The notes under the pieces are model-generated. The model did not search any database and was not told the origin of the DNA. It saw nothing but the letters and a program-made list of their open reading frames with translations. 64,000 nucleotides of DNA, from NCBI RefSeq assembly GCF_002954715.1, contig NZ_MSCP01000003.1:157549-221548 (forward strand). Direction: 5' to 3'. Both the position numbers and the translations under genes were made by a program. This document shows, piece after piece, positions 47,050 through 56,048 of the stretch. The DNA is from Aliivibrio sifiae. Lineage in GTDB: Bacteria; Pseudomonadota; Gammaproteobacteria; Enterobacterales; Vibrionaceae. The number at the start of each line of letters is the position of its first letter. The first letter of the stretch is position 1.

Positions 47050-48279
47050 ATGGCATCTCTCTCAGGGAAACGAATCCTTCTTGGTATTAGTGGCGGCATT
47101 GCAGCATATAAATGTGCAGAGCTAACTCGTCGACTTATTGAACGCGGCGCAGAAGTTCGCGTTGTGATGACAACCGCAGCAAAAGAGTTCATCACCCCTT
47201 TAACGATGCAAGCCGTTTCTGGCCACCCTGTCGCTGACAGTTTATTAGATCCTGCTGCAGAAGCCTCAATGGGGCATATTGAATTAGCAAAATGGGCTGA
47301 TATTGTACTAATAGCACCTGCTACTGCCGATTTAATTGCTCGTATGGCCGCTGGGATGGGAAATGATTTGTTATCGACGCTAGTACTTGCGACTGATTCT
47401 CCGATTGCGGTTTCTCCTGCGATGAATCAACAAATGTATTCGAACATTGCAACACAAGAGAACATTGCGACTCTTTCTCGTCGTGGTATGAATATCTGGG
47501 GACCAGCAGCAGGTCAACAAGCGTGTGGCGATGTGGGTATGGGCAGAATGCTTGAACCAATGGATTTAGTACATTTATGTGAGGACTTCTTTCACACAAA
47601 TGATAAGAAGCCACTTCAAGGCCACTCTTTACTTATTACTGCCGGACCAACTCGGGAAGCTCTTGATCCCGTTCGCTACATCTCGAATCATAGTTCTGGA
47701 AAGATGGGCTTTGCGATTGCTGATGCCGCAGCAAAATTAGGGGCAAAAGTCACTCTTGTTAGCGGCCCTGTAAATTTAGCGACACCTGATAATGTTGAAC
47801 GCATTGATATAGAAAGTGCTGACCAAATGCATAACGCTGTCATGGATACGGCAAAAGCACACACTATATTTATTGCCTGTGCTGCAGTAGCTGATTTCAG
47901 ACCAAGCTTAGTTTCAGAACAAAAGCTAAAGAAAACATCAAATGATGATGGTATGACTATTCACATGGTTAAAAACCCTGACATTGTTGCTTCTGTTGCT
48001 GCAATGACAGAAAAACGCCCATTTACCGTTGGTTTTGCGGCTGAAACTCAAGATGTTGAAAAGTATTCACGTGGTAAATTAGAGCGTAAAAATCTAGATA
48101 TGATCTGCGCTAATGATGTCTCAATTAAGGGACAAGGTTTTAATAGCGATAACAATGCTCTTCACCTATATTGGAAAAATGGAGATAAAGCTTTACCGTT
48201 AACGACAAAATCGGAGTTAGGTAAAACGATTATGTTAGAAGTAGTTGAAAGACTAGAGACTATACGCTGCGCTAACTAG
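47050..48279 (+). CDS. coaBC: Phosphopantothenoylcysteine decarboxylase / phosphopantothenate-cysteine ligase
   Basis: Bifunctional flavoprotein of coenzyme A synthesis. The 409-residue form from the ATG at 47050 ([20 protein letters not shown]) matches E. coli Dfp; an ATG at 47023 would add nine residues and cannot be excluded, since the best purine run, AAAGG, is placed awkwardly between the two. The CoaC part has [11 protein letters not shown], the active-site histidine in [19 protein letters not shown] and [13 protein letters not shown]. The CoaB part starts at [20 protein letters not shown] and has [10 protein letters not shown] large repeat element follows the stop. Confidence 0.97.
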   Translation: MASLSGKRILLGISGGIAAYKCAELTRRLIERGAEVRVVMTTAAKEFITPLTMQAVSGHPVADSLLDPAAEASMGHIELAKWADIVLIAPATADLIARMAAGMGNDLLSTLVLATDSPIAVSPAMNQQMYSNIATQENIATLSRRGMNIWGPAAGQQACGDVGMGRMLEPMDLVHLCEDFFHTNDKKPLQGHSLLITAGPTREALDPVRYISNHSSGKMGFAIADAAAKLGAKVTLVSGPVNLATPDNVERIDIESADQMHNAVMDTAKAHTIFIACAAVADFRPSLVSEQKLKKTSNDDGMTIHMVKNPDIVASVAAMTEKRPFTVGFAAETQDVEKYSRGKLERKNLDMICANDVSIKGQGFNSDNNALHLYWKNGDKALPLTTKSELGKTIMLEVVERLETIRCAN

Positions 48280-48287
48280 AAACTATA

Positions 48288-48560
48288 GAAGCAGAATTCA
48301 GATCGATCGGAGAAATTACAGCAATAAAGATAGTTCTCCCCCTTCATCACTCATCTATTGAAAGTGATATAGTAAATACAAGGGGGAGTTAGAATGGGTT
48401 GGTATTGAATATCTCAAAAACAACCCCTCCTAGCCTTCCCTTATATAAACATATGCAATCAATTAGCATTTGTTATCAAGGAGAGGAATTGTTTTATATT
48501 CGCTGATATTCCAACGTTTTCCTCTGAACTCTGCAAGCGAAGCGATCTGAACTCTTATAA
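48288..48560. repeat. Nested-palindrome element, copy 8 (full length)
   Basis: Outer arm AGAATTCAGATCGATCGGAG; inner pairs GTTCTCCCCCTT ... ACAAGGGGGAGTTAGAATGG and CAACCCCTCCTAGCCTTCCC ... CAAGGAGAGGAATTG; right outer arm CCTCTGAACTCTGCAAGCGA then AGCGATCTGAACTCT. It occupies nearly all of the 319-base gap between coaBC and slmA; the remaining 38 bases before slmA hold only its leader. Confidence 0.88.
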
Positions 48561-48598
48561 AAACAGCACTTAAAAATCAAAAAGACAAAGGAACAACA

Positions 48599-49189
48599 AT
48601 GACGACAACAAAAAAAACAAATCGTCGTGATGAAATATTACAAGCTTTAGCCGAAATGCTAGAGTCAAATGAAGGTGCATCTCGCATTACCACAGCCAAA
48701 CTCGCGAAACAGGTGGGAGTATCTGAAGCAGCGTTATATCGCCATTTTCCAAGTAAAGCAAAAATGTTTGAAGGCTTGATTGAGTTTATTGAAGAATCTC
48801 TTTTCTCGCGCATTAATCGCATTATCGAGGAAGAAAAAGATACCTTAAAACGTATTGAGCTATTATTAAAACTGCTTTTAGCATTTGCTGAACGTAACCC
48901 GGGCCTTACTCGTATTATGACCGGGCATGCACTAATGTTTGAAAACGAGCGTCTGCGTAATCGTATTAACCAAATATTCGAACGTATTGAACTTCAATTT
49001 AAGCAGATCCTACGCGAGCGTATGTTACGTGAAGGAAAGTCGTTTCCCGTTGATGAAGCCATTCTATCTGCACAGCTTATTAGCCAAGTAGAAGGATGTT
49101 TCTGTCGCTTTGTGCGTTCTGATTTTAAATATCAACCAACAGCAAACTTCAACGAACATTGGGCGCTACTTAGTGCTCAGATCCAATAA
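48599..49189 (+). CDS. slmA: Nucleoid occlusion factor SlmA (TetR family)
   Basis: DNA-binding inhibitor of FtsZ ring assembly over the chromosome. The 196 residues match E. coli SlmA. The helix-turn-helix reads [20 protein letters not shown] (about residues 29-48), with [20 protein letters not shown] after it, and the FtsZ-contact region [20 protein letters not shown] is intact. AAAGGAACAACA precedes the ATG. It is followed by an lpxL-type gene 25 bases later. Confidence 0.97.
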   Translation: MTTTKKTNRRDEILQALAEMLESNEGASRITTAKLAKQVGVSEAALYRHFPSKAKMFEGLIEFIEESLFSRINRIIEEEKDTLKRIELLLKLLLAFAERNPGLTRIMTGHALMFENERLRNRINQIFERIELQFKQILRERMLREGKSFPVDEAILSAQLISQVEGCFCRFVRSDFKYQPTANFNEHWALLSAQIQ

Positions 49190-49214
49190 ATCCATTTAAT
49201 TAAATAGGTTTACG

Positions 49215-50153
49215 ATGTCAAAATACCAAGCCCCTCAGTTCTCTAGCGCTCTTCTACATCCTAAATATTGGGGGGTATGGTTTGGCTTTGGGCTTTTGTT
49301 CGCTACTGTCACTTTATTGCCTTACAAAATGACATATAAGCTCGGAAGAGGGCTTGGTCTACTGGGTTTAAAAATGGGAAAATCTCGCTCTCATGTTGCT
49401 CGTCGTAACTTGGAGTTGGCGTTTCCTAAAATGGAAGCAAAAGAGCGCGAAGCCATCATCGTTGAGAATTTCAAAAACTCTGGCTTAGCTATCTTTGAAA
49501 CAGCAATGGCATGGGTATGGCCAAACTGGCGTATCGAAAAGCATTTTAGCTTTGAAAACAAACAACACATGTTAGATCTTGAAAAAGAAGGCCGTGGTGT
49601 TCTTGTTGTTTGTGTGCATGCGCTTAATCTGGAATTAACAGCTCGTGCATTTACCTTCTTCTCTCCTGGTTATGGGGTGTATCGACCACATAACAACCCT
49701 GCTTATGATTTCATCCAATATTGGGGTCGTACCAATAATGGAAATCAAATGATTGATCGTAAAGACATTAAAGGCATGCTCCGAGTACTACGTAAAGGTG
49801 GACGTCTTTGGTACATGCCGGACCATGACTATAACCGTAATAAATCGGTTTTTGTGCCTTTCTTTGCCGTTCCTGATGCTTGTACTACCGTCGGATCTGA
49901 TATTTTAATCAGTGCAAGTAAATGTGCTGTTGTCACTGCTTCTGGCTTTAGGACTTATAATAATTATCACCTACAAATTGATAATGATATTAGTGACCAA
50001 TTCCCGCAGAAAGACCCTGTTGGTTCTGCAACTGTCATGAACCAAGCGGTTGAACGTATTATTCTTCGCTGTATTCCTCAATGGATGTGGCTACATAAAC
50101 GTTTTAAAACCATGGAAGATCCAAACATTAAAAAAGGCATTCGCTATGATTAG
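49215..50153 (+). CDS. lpxL: Lipid A late acyltransferase (LpxL/LpxM family)
   Basis: Inner-membrane acyltransferase adding a secondary acyl chain to Kdo-lipid A. It has 312 residues. A hydrophobic N-terminal anchor (GVWFGFGLLFATVTLLPY; residues 20-37) is followed by KSRSHVARRNLELAFP. The catalytic dyad H-x4-E is His135/Glu140 in VHALNLEL. MPDHDYNRNKSVFVPFFAVP fits the substrate-binding region. Vibrionaceae carry more than one LpxL-type paralogue; which acyl chain this one transfers cannot be read here. Confidence 0.93.
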   Translation: MSKYQAPQFSSALLHPKYWGVWFGFGLLFATVTLLPYKMTYKLGRGLGLLGLKMGKSRSHVARRNLELAFPKMEAKEREAIIVENFKNSGLAIFETAMAWVWPNWRIEKHFSFENKQHMLDLEKEGRGVLVVCVHALNLELTARAFTFFSPGYGVYRPHNNPAYDFIQYWGRTNNGNQMIDRKDIKGMLRVLRKGGRLWYMPDHDYNRNKSVFVPFFAVPDACTTVGSDILISASKCAVVTASGFRTYNNYHLQIDNDISDQFPQKDPVGSATVMNQAVERIILRCIPQWMWLHKRFKTMEDPNIKKGIRYD

Positions 50154-50188
50154 TAGCGTATCGTCATTCGGAGTTTAATTCAGCAATA

Positions 50189-50656
50189 ATGAAAACCAAT
50201 TTAATCACACGTGAAGGCTTCAATAAGCTGCAAGATGAACTCACGTTTCTATGGAAAGAAGAACGCCCTGAAGTCACAAAAAAAGTGACTTGGGCGGCAA
50301 GCTTAGGTGATCGCAGTGAAAATGCAGATTATCAATACAACAAAAAGCGTCTTCGTGAAATCGACCGCCGTGTACGCTACCTTCGTAAGCGTTTAGACCA
50401 AGTAAAAGTGGTCGATTATTCCCCTCAACAAGATGGCAAAATCTTTTTCGGTGCGTTCGTTGAAATTGAAAACGAACAAGGCGACACCCTCTCTTTTCGC
50501 ATTGTTGGTCCAGATGAAATTTTTGGCCGCCATGATTACATCTCCATAGATTCTCCAATGGCTCGCGCACTCATCAAAAAAGAAGTGGATGAAGAGGCGG
50601 TAGTAAGAACACCGGAGGGGGATAAAGAGTGGTTTGTGAATTCGATTAGATACTAG
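50189..50656 (+). CDS. greB: Transcription elongation factor GreB
   Basis: Stimulates RNA cleavage in backtracked RNA polymerase. 155 residues: an N-terminal coiled coil with the acidic tip SLGDRSENADYQYNKKRLRE (about residues 39-58), where the catalytic D/E pair sits, and a C-terminal FKBP-like domain (VDYSPQQDGKIFFGAFVEIE). KKEVDEEAVVRTPEG near the end and the length favour GreB over GreA. The ATG lies 35 bases after lpxL. A repeat copy begins at its stop. Confidence 0.95.
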   Translation: MKTNLITREGFNKLQDELTFLWKEERPEVTKKVTWAASLGDRSENADYQYNKKRLREIDRRVRYLRKRLDQVKVVDYSPQQDGKIFFGAFVEIENEQGDTLSFRIVGPDEIFGRHDYISIDSPMARALIKKEVDEEAVVRTPEGDKEWFVNSIRY

Positions 50657-50659
50657 GGG

Positions 50660-50822
50660 CAGGGACGAGGAAGAACAGCACCAAAGAAGGTTCTCTCCCC
50701 TTAGATAGGTATTTGCTATCAATCAGCATTTGTGAACAAGGGGAGGAACGGTATTGTAATCGCTTGAACTACCACGATCTCCTCTGGATCCTACAAGGGA
50801 GCTTGCAACCGAACTGAACCCT
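50660..50822. repeat. Nested-palindrome element, copy 9 (central deletion)
   Basis: AGGGGCAGGGACGAGGAAG, inner pair AAGGTTCTCTCCCCTTAG ... GTGAACAAGGGGAGGAACGG, and right outer arm CTACAAGGGAGCTTGCAACC then GAACTGAACC. The middle AGGGGGAGTTAG / CTAACCTCC arms are missing. It lies between greB and tex. Confidence 0.82.
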
Positions 50823-50869
50823 GCTCTTTACTTCTATCCAATAAATTTTAATTAAATAAAAGAATCAAA

Positions 50870-53206
50870 ATGATAATAAATATAATTGCCCAAGAACTTA
50901 ACGTTCGCCCTCAACAAGTTGCCGCTGCTGTTCAATTGATTGACGAAGGCAGCACTATTCCATTTATTGCTCGTTACCGTAAAGAAGTAACCGAAGGGCT
51001 CGACGATACTCAACTTCGTACTCTTGATACGCGTTTAACTTACTTACGAGAATTGGATGATCGCCGTAAAACTATTCTTAAGTCGATCAATGAACAAGAA
51101 AAACTGACGCCTGAACTAGAGCGTGAGATTTTAGGTGCAGACAGCAAAACTCGTCTTGAAGATCTATATTTACCATTCAAACGTAAACGCCGCACTAAAG
51201 GCCAAATTGCAATTGAAGCAGGTATTGAGCCACTGGCTGATTTGCTGTGGACGCAACCTGAGAATAACCCTGAAGATGCAGCTCAATCATATGTGAATGC
51301 GGATAATGGATTTGCTGATACCAAAGCTGTACTTGATGGTGCTCGTGCCATCCTGATGGAGCGTATGGCTGAAGACGCTAACTTATTAGAGAAAGTACGT
51401 AACTACTTAACTACGAATGCAGAACTAAGCTCTAAAATGGTCGATGGCCAAGAACACGCTGGCGAGAAATTTAAAGATTACTTTGAGCATAATGAAAAAC
51501 TAACGCGCGTTCCCTCTCACCGTGCTCTTGCGATGCTTCGTGGCCGTAATGAAGGTTTTTTACAACTGTCTCTTAATGCCGATCCAAATCAAGAAGAAGG
51601 CGTTCGTGGCTCTTATTGTGAAATCATCATCGCTAACCATTACGGTATCACTCTAGGATCTCAACCTGCCGATTTATGGCGTAAGCAAGTGATCAGCTGG
51701 ACATGGCGTATTAAGATTTTAATGCACATGGAGACCGAATTAATGGGCGGCTTAAAAGAGCGCTCTGAAAACGAAGCGATTGATGTATTTGCGACTAACT
51801 TGAAAGACCTATTAATGGCCGCTCCTGCTGGCCTGAAAACGACATTAGGCTTAGATCCCGGCTTACGTACAGGTACTAAAGTCGCAGTAGTCGATGCCAC
51901 TGGTAAAGTGTTGGCTACAGATACTATTTATCAAAACCAACCTCACAATAAAGTAGCGCAATCTGCACAGATTATTGAAACCTTAATCAAGCGCCATAAT
52001 GTCGATTTGATTGCGATTGGTAATGGTACTGCCTCACGTGAAACCGATACCTTTGTGGGTGATTTACTTAAAAAATCAGGTTTATCTGCAACCAAGATTA
52101 TCGTGAGTGAAGCTGGTGCTTCTGTCTATTCAGCGTCTGAGTTAGCGGCAAAAGAATTCCCAGATTTAGATGTATCAATCCGTGGTGCGGTGTCTATCGC
52201 TCGTCGTCTACAAGATCCACTGGCTGAGTTAGTTAAAATTGACCCTAAAGCGATCGGTGTGGGCCAATATCAACACGATGTTAGCCAAAGCCAATTAGCG
52301 AAGAAGCTAGATGCTGTAATTGAAGACTGTGTAAATGCCGTCGGTGTTGATGTAAATACAGCATCTTCTGCATTATTAACGCGAGTTGCTGGCTTATCGA
52401 CGACGATTGCACAAAATATTGTAGATTACCGTGACGAAAATGGTCGCTTTGAAAACCGTACTACCTTGAAAAAAGTCGCTCGTTTAGGGCCAAAAGCATT
52501 TGAACAGTGTGCTGGTTTCTTACGTGTAATGAATGGTAAAAACCCTCTGGATGCGTCAGCGGTTCACCCTGAAGCCTACCCTGTAGTCAAAGCGATGGCA
52601 GAGAAAAATGGCAAAGCAATTGATGCGATTATTGGTAACACTGAGTTCTTACGCTCGGTAGCGCCTAATGACTACATCAGTGCTGATTTTGGCTTACCAA
52701 CGGTCACTGATATTATTTCAGAGCTTGATAAGCCGGGACGAGATCCACGTCCTGAATTTAAAACAGCAACCTTTGCTGATGGCGTAAATACGGTATCTGA
52801 TCTTGAATTAGGGATGATATTGGAAGGTGTAGTATCTAACGTGGCAAACTTTGGTGCGTTTGTTGATATCGGTGTTCACCAAGATGGTTTAGTTCATATC
52901 TCTGCATTAAGTGATACGTTTGTTTCTGACCCGCGAGAAGTGGTTAAAGCAGGTGATATCGTGAAAGTGAAAGTAATGGAAGTCGATGCTCAACGTAAGC
53001 GTATTGCATTGTCTATGCGTTTGAATGATAAGCCTGGGGAAGATAATCGCCCTCAACGCCAATCAAATAAACCACAACAACGTAATGAGCGAACTCAAGC
53101 ACCGAGACCTTCCTCTTCTGCAAGACAACAGCATTCAAATAATGATGTTGGTAATGCGGCGATGGGTGGAGCGTTTGCTGCGGCATTTGCGAAGGCGAAG
53201 AAGTAG
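50870..53206 (+). CDS. tex: Transcription accessory/RNA-binding protein Tex
   Basis: A 778-residue protein (YhgF in E. coli). The N-terminal domain begins [20 protein letters not shown] (residues 6-25); a YqgF/RuvC-like nuclease fold follows near 325 ([20 protein letters not shown]); helix-hairpin-helix motifs lie near 490-545; and a C-terminal S1 domain ([20 protein letters not shown], then HQDGLVHIS; about 645-690) binds RNA. The basic, glutamine- and serine-rich tail after residue 720 is disordered. Function in transcription/RNA quality control is known only in outline. Confidence 0.95.
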   Translation: MIINIIAQELNVRPQQVAAAVQLIDEGSTIPFIARYRKEVTEGLDDTQLRTLDTRLTYLRELDDRRKTILKSINEQEKLTPELEREILGADSKTRLEDLYLPFKRKRRTKGQIAIEAGIEPLADLLWTQPENNPEDAAQSYVNADNGFADTKAVLDGARAILMERMAEDANLLEKVRNYLTTNAELSSKMVDGQEHAGEKFKDYFEHNEKLTRVPSHRALAMLRGRNEGFLQLSLNADPNQEEGVRGSYCEIIIANHYGITLGSQPADLWRKQVISWTWRIKILMHMETELMGGLKERSENEAIDVFATNLKDLLMAAPAGLKTTLGLDPGLRTGTKVAVVDATGKVLATDTIYQNQPHNKVAQSAQIIETLIKRHNVDLIAIGNGTASRETDTFVGDLLKKSGLSATKIIVSEAGASVYSASELAAKEFPDLDVSIRGAVSIARRLQDPLAELVKIDPKAIGVGQYQHDVSQSQLAKKLDAVIEDCVNAVGVDVNTASSALLTRVAGLSTTIAQNIVDYRDENGRFENRTTLKKVARLGPKAFEQCAGFLRVMNGKNPLDASAVHPEAYPVVKAMAEKNGKAIDAIIGNTEFLRSVAPNDYISADFGLPTVTDIISELDKPGRDPRPEFKTATFADGVNTVSDLELGMILEGVVSNVANFGAFVDIGVHQDGLVHISALSDTFVSDPREVVKAGDIVKVKVMEVDAQRKRIALSMRLNDKPGEDNRPQRQSNKPQQRNERTQAPRPSSSARQQHSNNDVGNAAMGGAFAAAFAKAKK

Positions 53207-53211
53207 GAGCA

Positions 53212-53512
53212 GGACGCTACAAGTTGCTGAAGGGCGCTGCGCTTGCAGAGTTCAGAGGCGTTTGCTTTTAGCTCCTCCCCCTTAGTAAGGGGGAGGCTGG
53301 GAGGGAGTCAAGAACTAACAGCGTATGATATAGGTAGATTTGTATTCAACTCTACCTATATCGCAACAACCCCTCCCTAACCCTCCCCTTATTAAGGGGA
53401 GGGAACAGTATTATAATCGCTGCAATTACAGCGATCACCACTGAGACCTGAATCCTCGCTGTTGCTCTTATAGAAGCGAAGCGGTCTAGTTAGCGCTAGC
53501 GTATAGCTTCTA
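53212..53512. repeat. Nested-palindrome element, copy 10 (most symmetric copy)
   Basis: Outer arm GGCGCTGCGCTTGCAGAGTT; a perfect 11-bp hairpin CCTCCCCCTTA/TAAGGGGGAGG at 53274-53296; a central 12-bp perfect inverted repeat GATATAGGTAGA / TCTACCTATATC (53327-53338, 53351-53362); an almost perfect 23-base palindrome CCCTCCCCTTA/TAAGGGGAGGG at 53381-53403; then the right outer arm. It occupies the whole tex to 159-residue-gene gap, where it may act as a bidirectional terminator. Confidence 0.93.
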
Positions 53513-53515
53513 GTT

Positions 53516-53995
53516 TCAAAGCACCGCCAATATATCTGACGGATTATTCGGCACTACCGCTTTATCATAATGAAAACTGATCACACTTCGACGGCGAACC
53601 ATTCTTCCCATCTCAGCTAATTTTTCTAATAGCTCTTTTGGCAAATTAAAACGCATGGTGTAGCCCGTACCCTCACCCTGAGCGTAAGTATCTAACGACA
53701 ACAATCTAGCCAATTTTGCCAAGTCATCATCGATATCATACAAGGTTCCAAAACGAGGTTTTGTGTCTTCTTTCTCTTCCATTACATCATAACCGGGATG
53801 ATCTGATGGCTCCCATGAATCACGCTTATGCTGTTTATCATCGCCTTTTATTGCTTTTTCTGACGTGGTTTCACTCATCTTTGTCGTTGGCACAACAGGT
53901 TTTTTGACACGATTTTCACGTGCTACTTGTTCTGTTGGCAAATTAACAGAGGGTGCGATAAGCGGCACACTGACACTGTTAGGTGAAAAGATCAT
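53516..53995 (-). CDS. Conserved hypothetical protein upstream-adjacent to bioH
   Basis: A 159-residue protein with no function I can name. The first 85 residues are polar and low complexity (many Lys, Glu, Ser, Thr; no signal peptide), while the last 75 look folded: FGTLYDIDDDLAKLARLLSL (about residues 82-101), YTMRFNLPKELLEKLAEMGR, and MVRRRSVISFHYDKAVVPN. No transmembrane segment or enzyme motif. It sits 49 bases downstream of bioH on the same strand. I recall similar proteins beside bioH in other Vibrionaceae, but that is memory, not a search. Confidence 0.75.
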   Translation of the reverse strand: MIFSPNSVSVPLIAPSVNLPTEQVARENRVKKPVVPTTKMSETTSEKAIKGDDKQHKRDSWEPSDHPGYDVMEEKEDTKPRFGTLYDIDDDLAKLARLLSLDTYAQGEGTGYTMRFNLPKELLEKLAEMGRMVRRRSVISFHYDKAVVPNNPSDILAVL

Positions 53996-54044
53996 AAAAC
54001 GTTTCCTTATCGAAAAACTAAGCGAGTTAAATTAAAAGTTAATC

Positions 54045-54812
54045 TTATCGAGCTAAAAAACGATGTAATTCTGTAATGAATTCATCGCTATGTGAAATAA
54101 ATGGAGCATGAGAGGCTTGTTCAAAAACAACTTTAACTGAATGTGGAATAAATTCATCCATATCATGAGCCACTTTAATTGGCACTAATCCATCTAAACG
54201 ACCATACATTCGGCATACTGGCATGGTTAATTGAGATAGATGCTCTCGTAAGTCTATATCGGCCAAAATAGTTAAACCTGTAGCTAAAGCTGCAGGATTT
54301 GGTGCAGGCCTTGAAAAAACTGCTTTTTTGACTTGTTTGATATCTTGCTTCGCATTTGGGCTACCCATGGCTTGTAATGCCATAAAGCGTTCAACCGTTA
54401 ATTTGAAATCGTCTTTCAGTTGCTCTGTAAATAACGACAATACCGCAGGTTTAATACCACGCCATCCTTTTCCAGCAGAAAAGCACGGTGAACTCGCTAC
54501 CGTAATGAGTTGACTCACTCGTTCAGGAGCAACCAATGCAGCTTGAGTCGCAATTAACCCACCTAAAGACCAACCTAACCACGCCGCTTTCTTTGGGGCT
54601 TGAGCTAATACCTGTTGCACCATTTGCTCAAAATCGGCACTACCAAGGTCAGCACTGTACCCATAACCTGACAGATCAACCGTATGCACTCGATATTGCG
54701 AACGTAGCTGTTCAACAATTGGTTGCCATACTGCTCCATTCATTCCCCATCCATGAATGAGAACCAGATCGGAACCTTCGCCTTCCGTTTGCCAATAAAG
54801 AGGAGCTGTCAT
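54045..54812 (-). CDS. bioH: Pimeloyl-[ACP] methyl ester carboxylesterase
   Basis: Cleaves the methyl group from pimeloyl-ACP methyl ester, ending the BioC-BioH route to biotin. 255 residues, alpha/beta-hydrolase: oxyanion region HGWGMNG (20-26), nucleophile elbow GWSLGG with Ser82, acid in YGRLDGLVP near 207, and catalytic His in ASHAPF near 235. Length and sequence match E. coli BioH (256). It is divergent from the comF-type gene across 41 bases, the usual bioH/comF arrangement. Confidence 0.95.
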   Translation of the reverse strand: MTAPLYWQTEGEGSDLVLIHGWGMNGAVWQPIVEQLRSQYRVHTVDLSGYGYSADLGSADFEQMVQQVLAQAPKKAAWLGWSLGGLIATQAALVAPERVSQLITVASSPCFSAGKGWRGIKPAVLSLFTEQLKDDFKLTVERFMALQAMGSPNAKQDIKQVKKAVFSRPAPNPAALATGLTILADIDLREHLSQLTMPVCRMYGRLDGLVPIKVAHDMDEFIPHSVKVVFEQASHAPFISHSDEFITELHRFLAR

Positions 54813-54853
54813 CTACACTGCCTATTTGTATTTAATTAATAATGGAGGAGTAA

Positions 54854-55561
54854 GTGTTCATCAGGTTACTCAGAAGGTCAATGCAAAATTTTGGCGTCAG
54901 CCACTGTGATTATTGCGGCTTAGCAATGCCTCCGTCTAATACTATTTGGTGCCAACCTTGCTTGAATTTAATTGCGAATGTTTCCCGTTGCCAGAGATGC
55001 GGCTTACAAACCGAACATGAAACTGATGTATGCGGTGATTGCTTAATTCATCCACCACAATGGGATCGATTATTTTGCATCAGTGATTACTCTGAACCAC
55101 TAAGAGAATACGTTGGCAAACTTAAATACGCTCAACAATTTTGGTTAGCTCAAGATTTGGGGGTATTACTAAGTGCTTATATTCCAGATCCTGCACCACT
55201 CATTCTCCCTGTCCCTTTGCATTGGAAACGATTTTGGTGGCGTTCTTATAACCAAAGTGATCATTTAGGATGGACATTAGAAAGAGAATTTAACCGTAGA
55301 GAACACCATGTTCGATGTGATACTAAGATATTAAAGCGCATTAAAGCCACTCGCCCTCAACAAGGATTATCTCGTTCTTTCCGCCGATCTAATCTTATTG
55401 GTGCATTTAAAGTTATGAAGCCAATTAATGAAAAGCATGTTGCGATTGTAGATGATGTGGTGACTACGGGCGCAACAATTAATCTACTGTGTGCGGAATT
55501 GAGGAAAGCGGGGGTTGAACGGATTGATGTGTATGCGGTTTGCCGGACAGGACGGAGTTAG
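54854..55561 (+). CDS. comF: ComF/GntX-family phosphoribosyltransferase-like protein
   Basis: A 235-residue protein with N-terminal zinc-binding cysteine pairs (CDYCG, CQPC, CQRCG, CGDC; residues 19-70) and a C-terminal phosphoribosyltransferase fold with the PRPP loop VAIVDDVVTTGATIN near 198-212. The chosen GTG start at 54854 has the strong site GGAGGAG a few bases upstream; an ATG 27 bases later is the alternative. ComF is needed for DNA uptake in several naturally competent bacteria, including Vibrio, and relates to GntX in E. coli. The stop is followed by a large repeat element. Confidence 0.9.
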   Translation: MFIRLLRRSMQNFGVSHCDYCGLAMPPSNTIWCQPCLNLIANVSRCQRCGLQTEHETDVCGDCLIHPPQWDRLFCISDYSEPLREYVGKLKYAQQFWLAQDLGVLLSAYIPDPAPLILPVPLHWKRFWWRSYNQSDHLGWTLEREFNRREHHVRCDTKILKRIKATRPQQGLSRSFRRSNLIGAFKVMKPINEKHVAIVDDVVTTGATINLLCAELRKAGVERIDVYAVCRTGRS

Positions 55562-55564
55562 GGG

Positions 55565-55850
55565 CTAGGGGCTGCCTAACTAGAGACTAGAACGCTTCGC
55601 TTCTATAAGAGCAAGAGCTAAAGAACTAGAATTCAGATCGCTTCGCTTGCAGAGTTCAGAGGTACTGGCTTTTAGCTCCTCCCCTTTATCGAAATTGCTA
55701 CTTGGCTGCCAAGATTAATATAAGGGGAGGCTGGGAGGGGTTGATAATACATAAGATCACAACCCCCTCTAACTCCCCCTTCTGAAATCTGCTCTTCCTC
55801 ATATCTCGAGCGAAGCGTCCTCGCCTCTCGTCCCTGCTCTCCCTCTGCTT
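55565..55850. repeat. Nested-palindrome element, copy 11
   Basis: GGGGCTAGGGGCTGCC, then the left outer arm GAATTCAGATCGCTTCGCTT then GCAGAGTTCAGAGG, inner arms CTCCTCCCCTTTATCG ... ATAAGGGGAGGCTGGGAGGG and CAACCCCCTCTAACTCCCCC. The right side is truncated to CTCGAGCGAAGCGTCC. It fills the first 290 bases of the 487-base gap between comF and the permease gene; the rest holds the permease promoter and leader. Confidence 0.85.
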
Positions 55851-55862
55851 TTAAAAAACAAT

Positions 55863-55900
55863 TAGCAAACGATTGCCTTTTGTTTTTTTATCTATAGAAT
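55863..55900 (+). promoter_or_regulatory. PurR-like operator overlapping a sigma-70 promoter
   Basis: TAGCAAACGATTGCCT (55863-55878) fits the PurR palindrome GCAANCGNTTNC closely. Its right half supplies the -35 TTGCCT (55873-55878); a 16-base spacer and -10 TAGAAT (55895-55900) follow. A small hairpin GATTAAA/TTTAATC (55913-55931) lies in the leader. The arrangement predicts repression of the downstream permease when purine bases are plentiful. Confidence 0.8.
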
Positions 55901-56048
55901 ACCGTCCCAATTGATTAAACACTCTTTAATCGATCAACCCTATCGAGACAGGTTCTGATTAACAGCAATCACAGATTGACGCCTTCTCACTTCATGCTCC
56001 CATTCAGCGAACCATGAAGACAACGTTATACAATTAGGAATATCGGCC

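Noticed and set aside
53025..53285. Arginine-rich open frame overlapping the 3' end of tex
   Set aside because: It is an alternate frame of the low-complexity tex tail running into repeat DNA, with no ribosome-binding site or recognisable content.
55901..56048. Purine riboswitch upstream of the permease gene
   Set aside because: The leader lacks the conserved purine-aptamer core and three-way-junction pairing; only a small hairpin and a PurR-like operator are visible.
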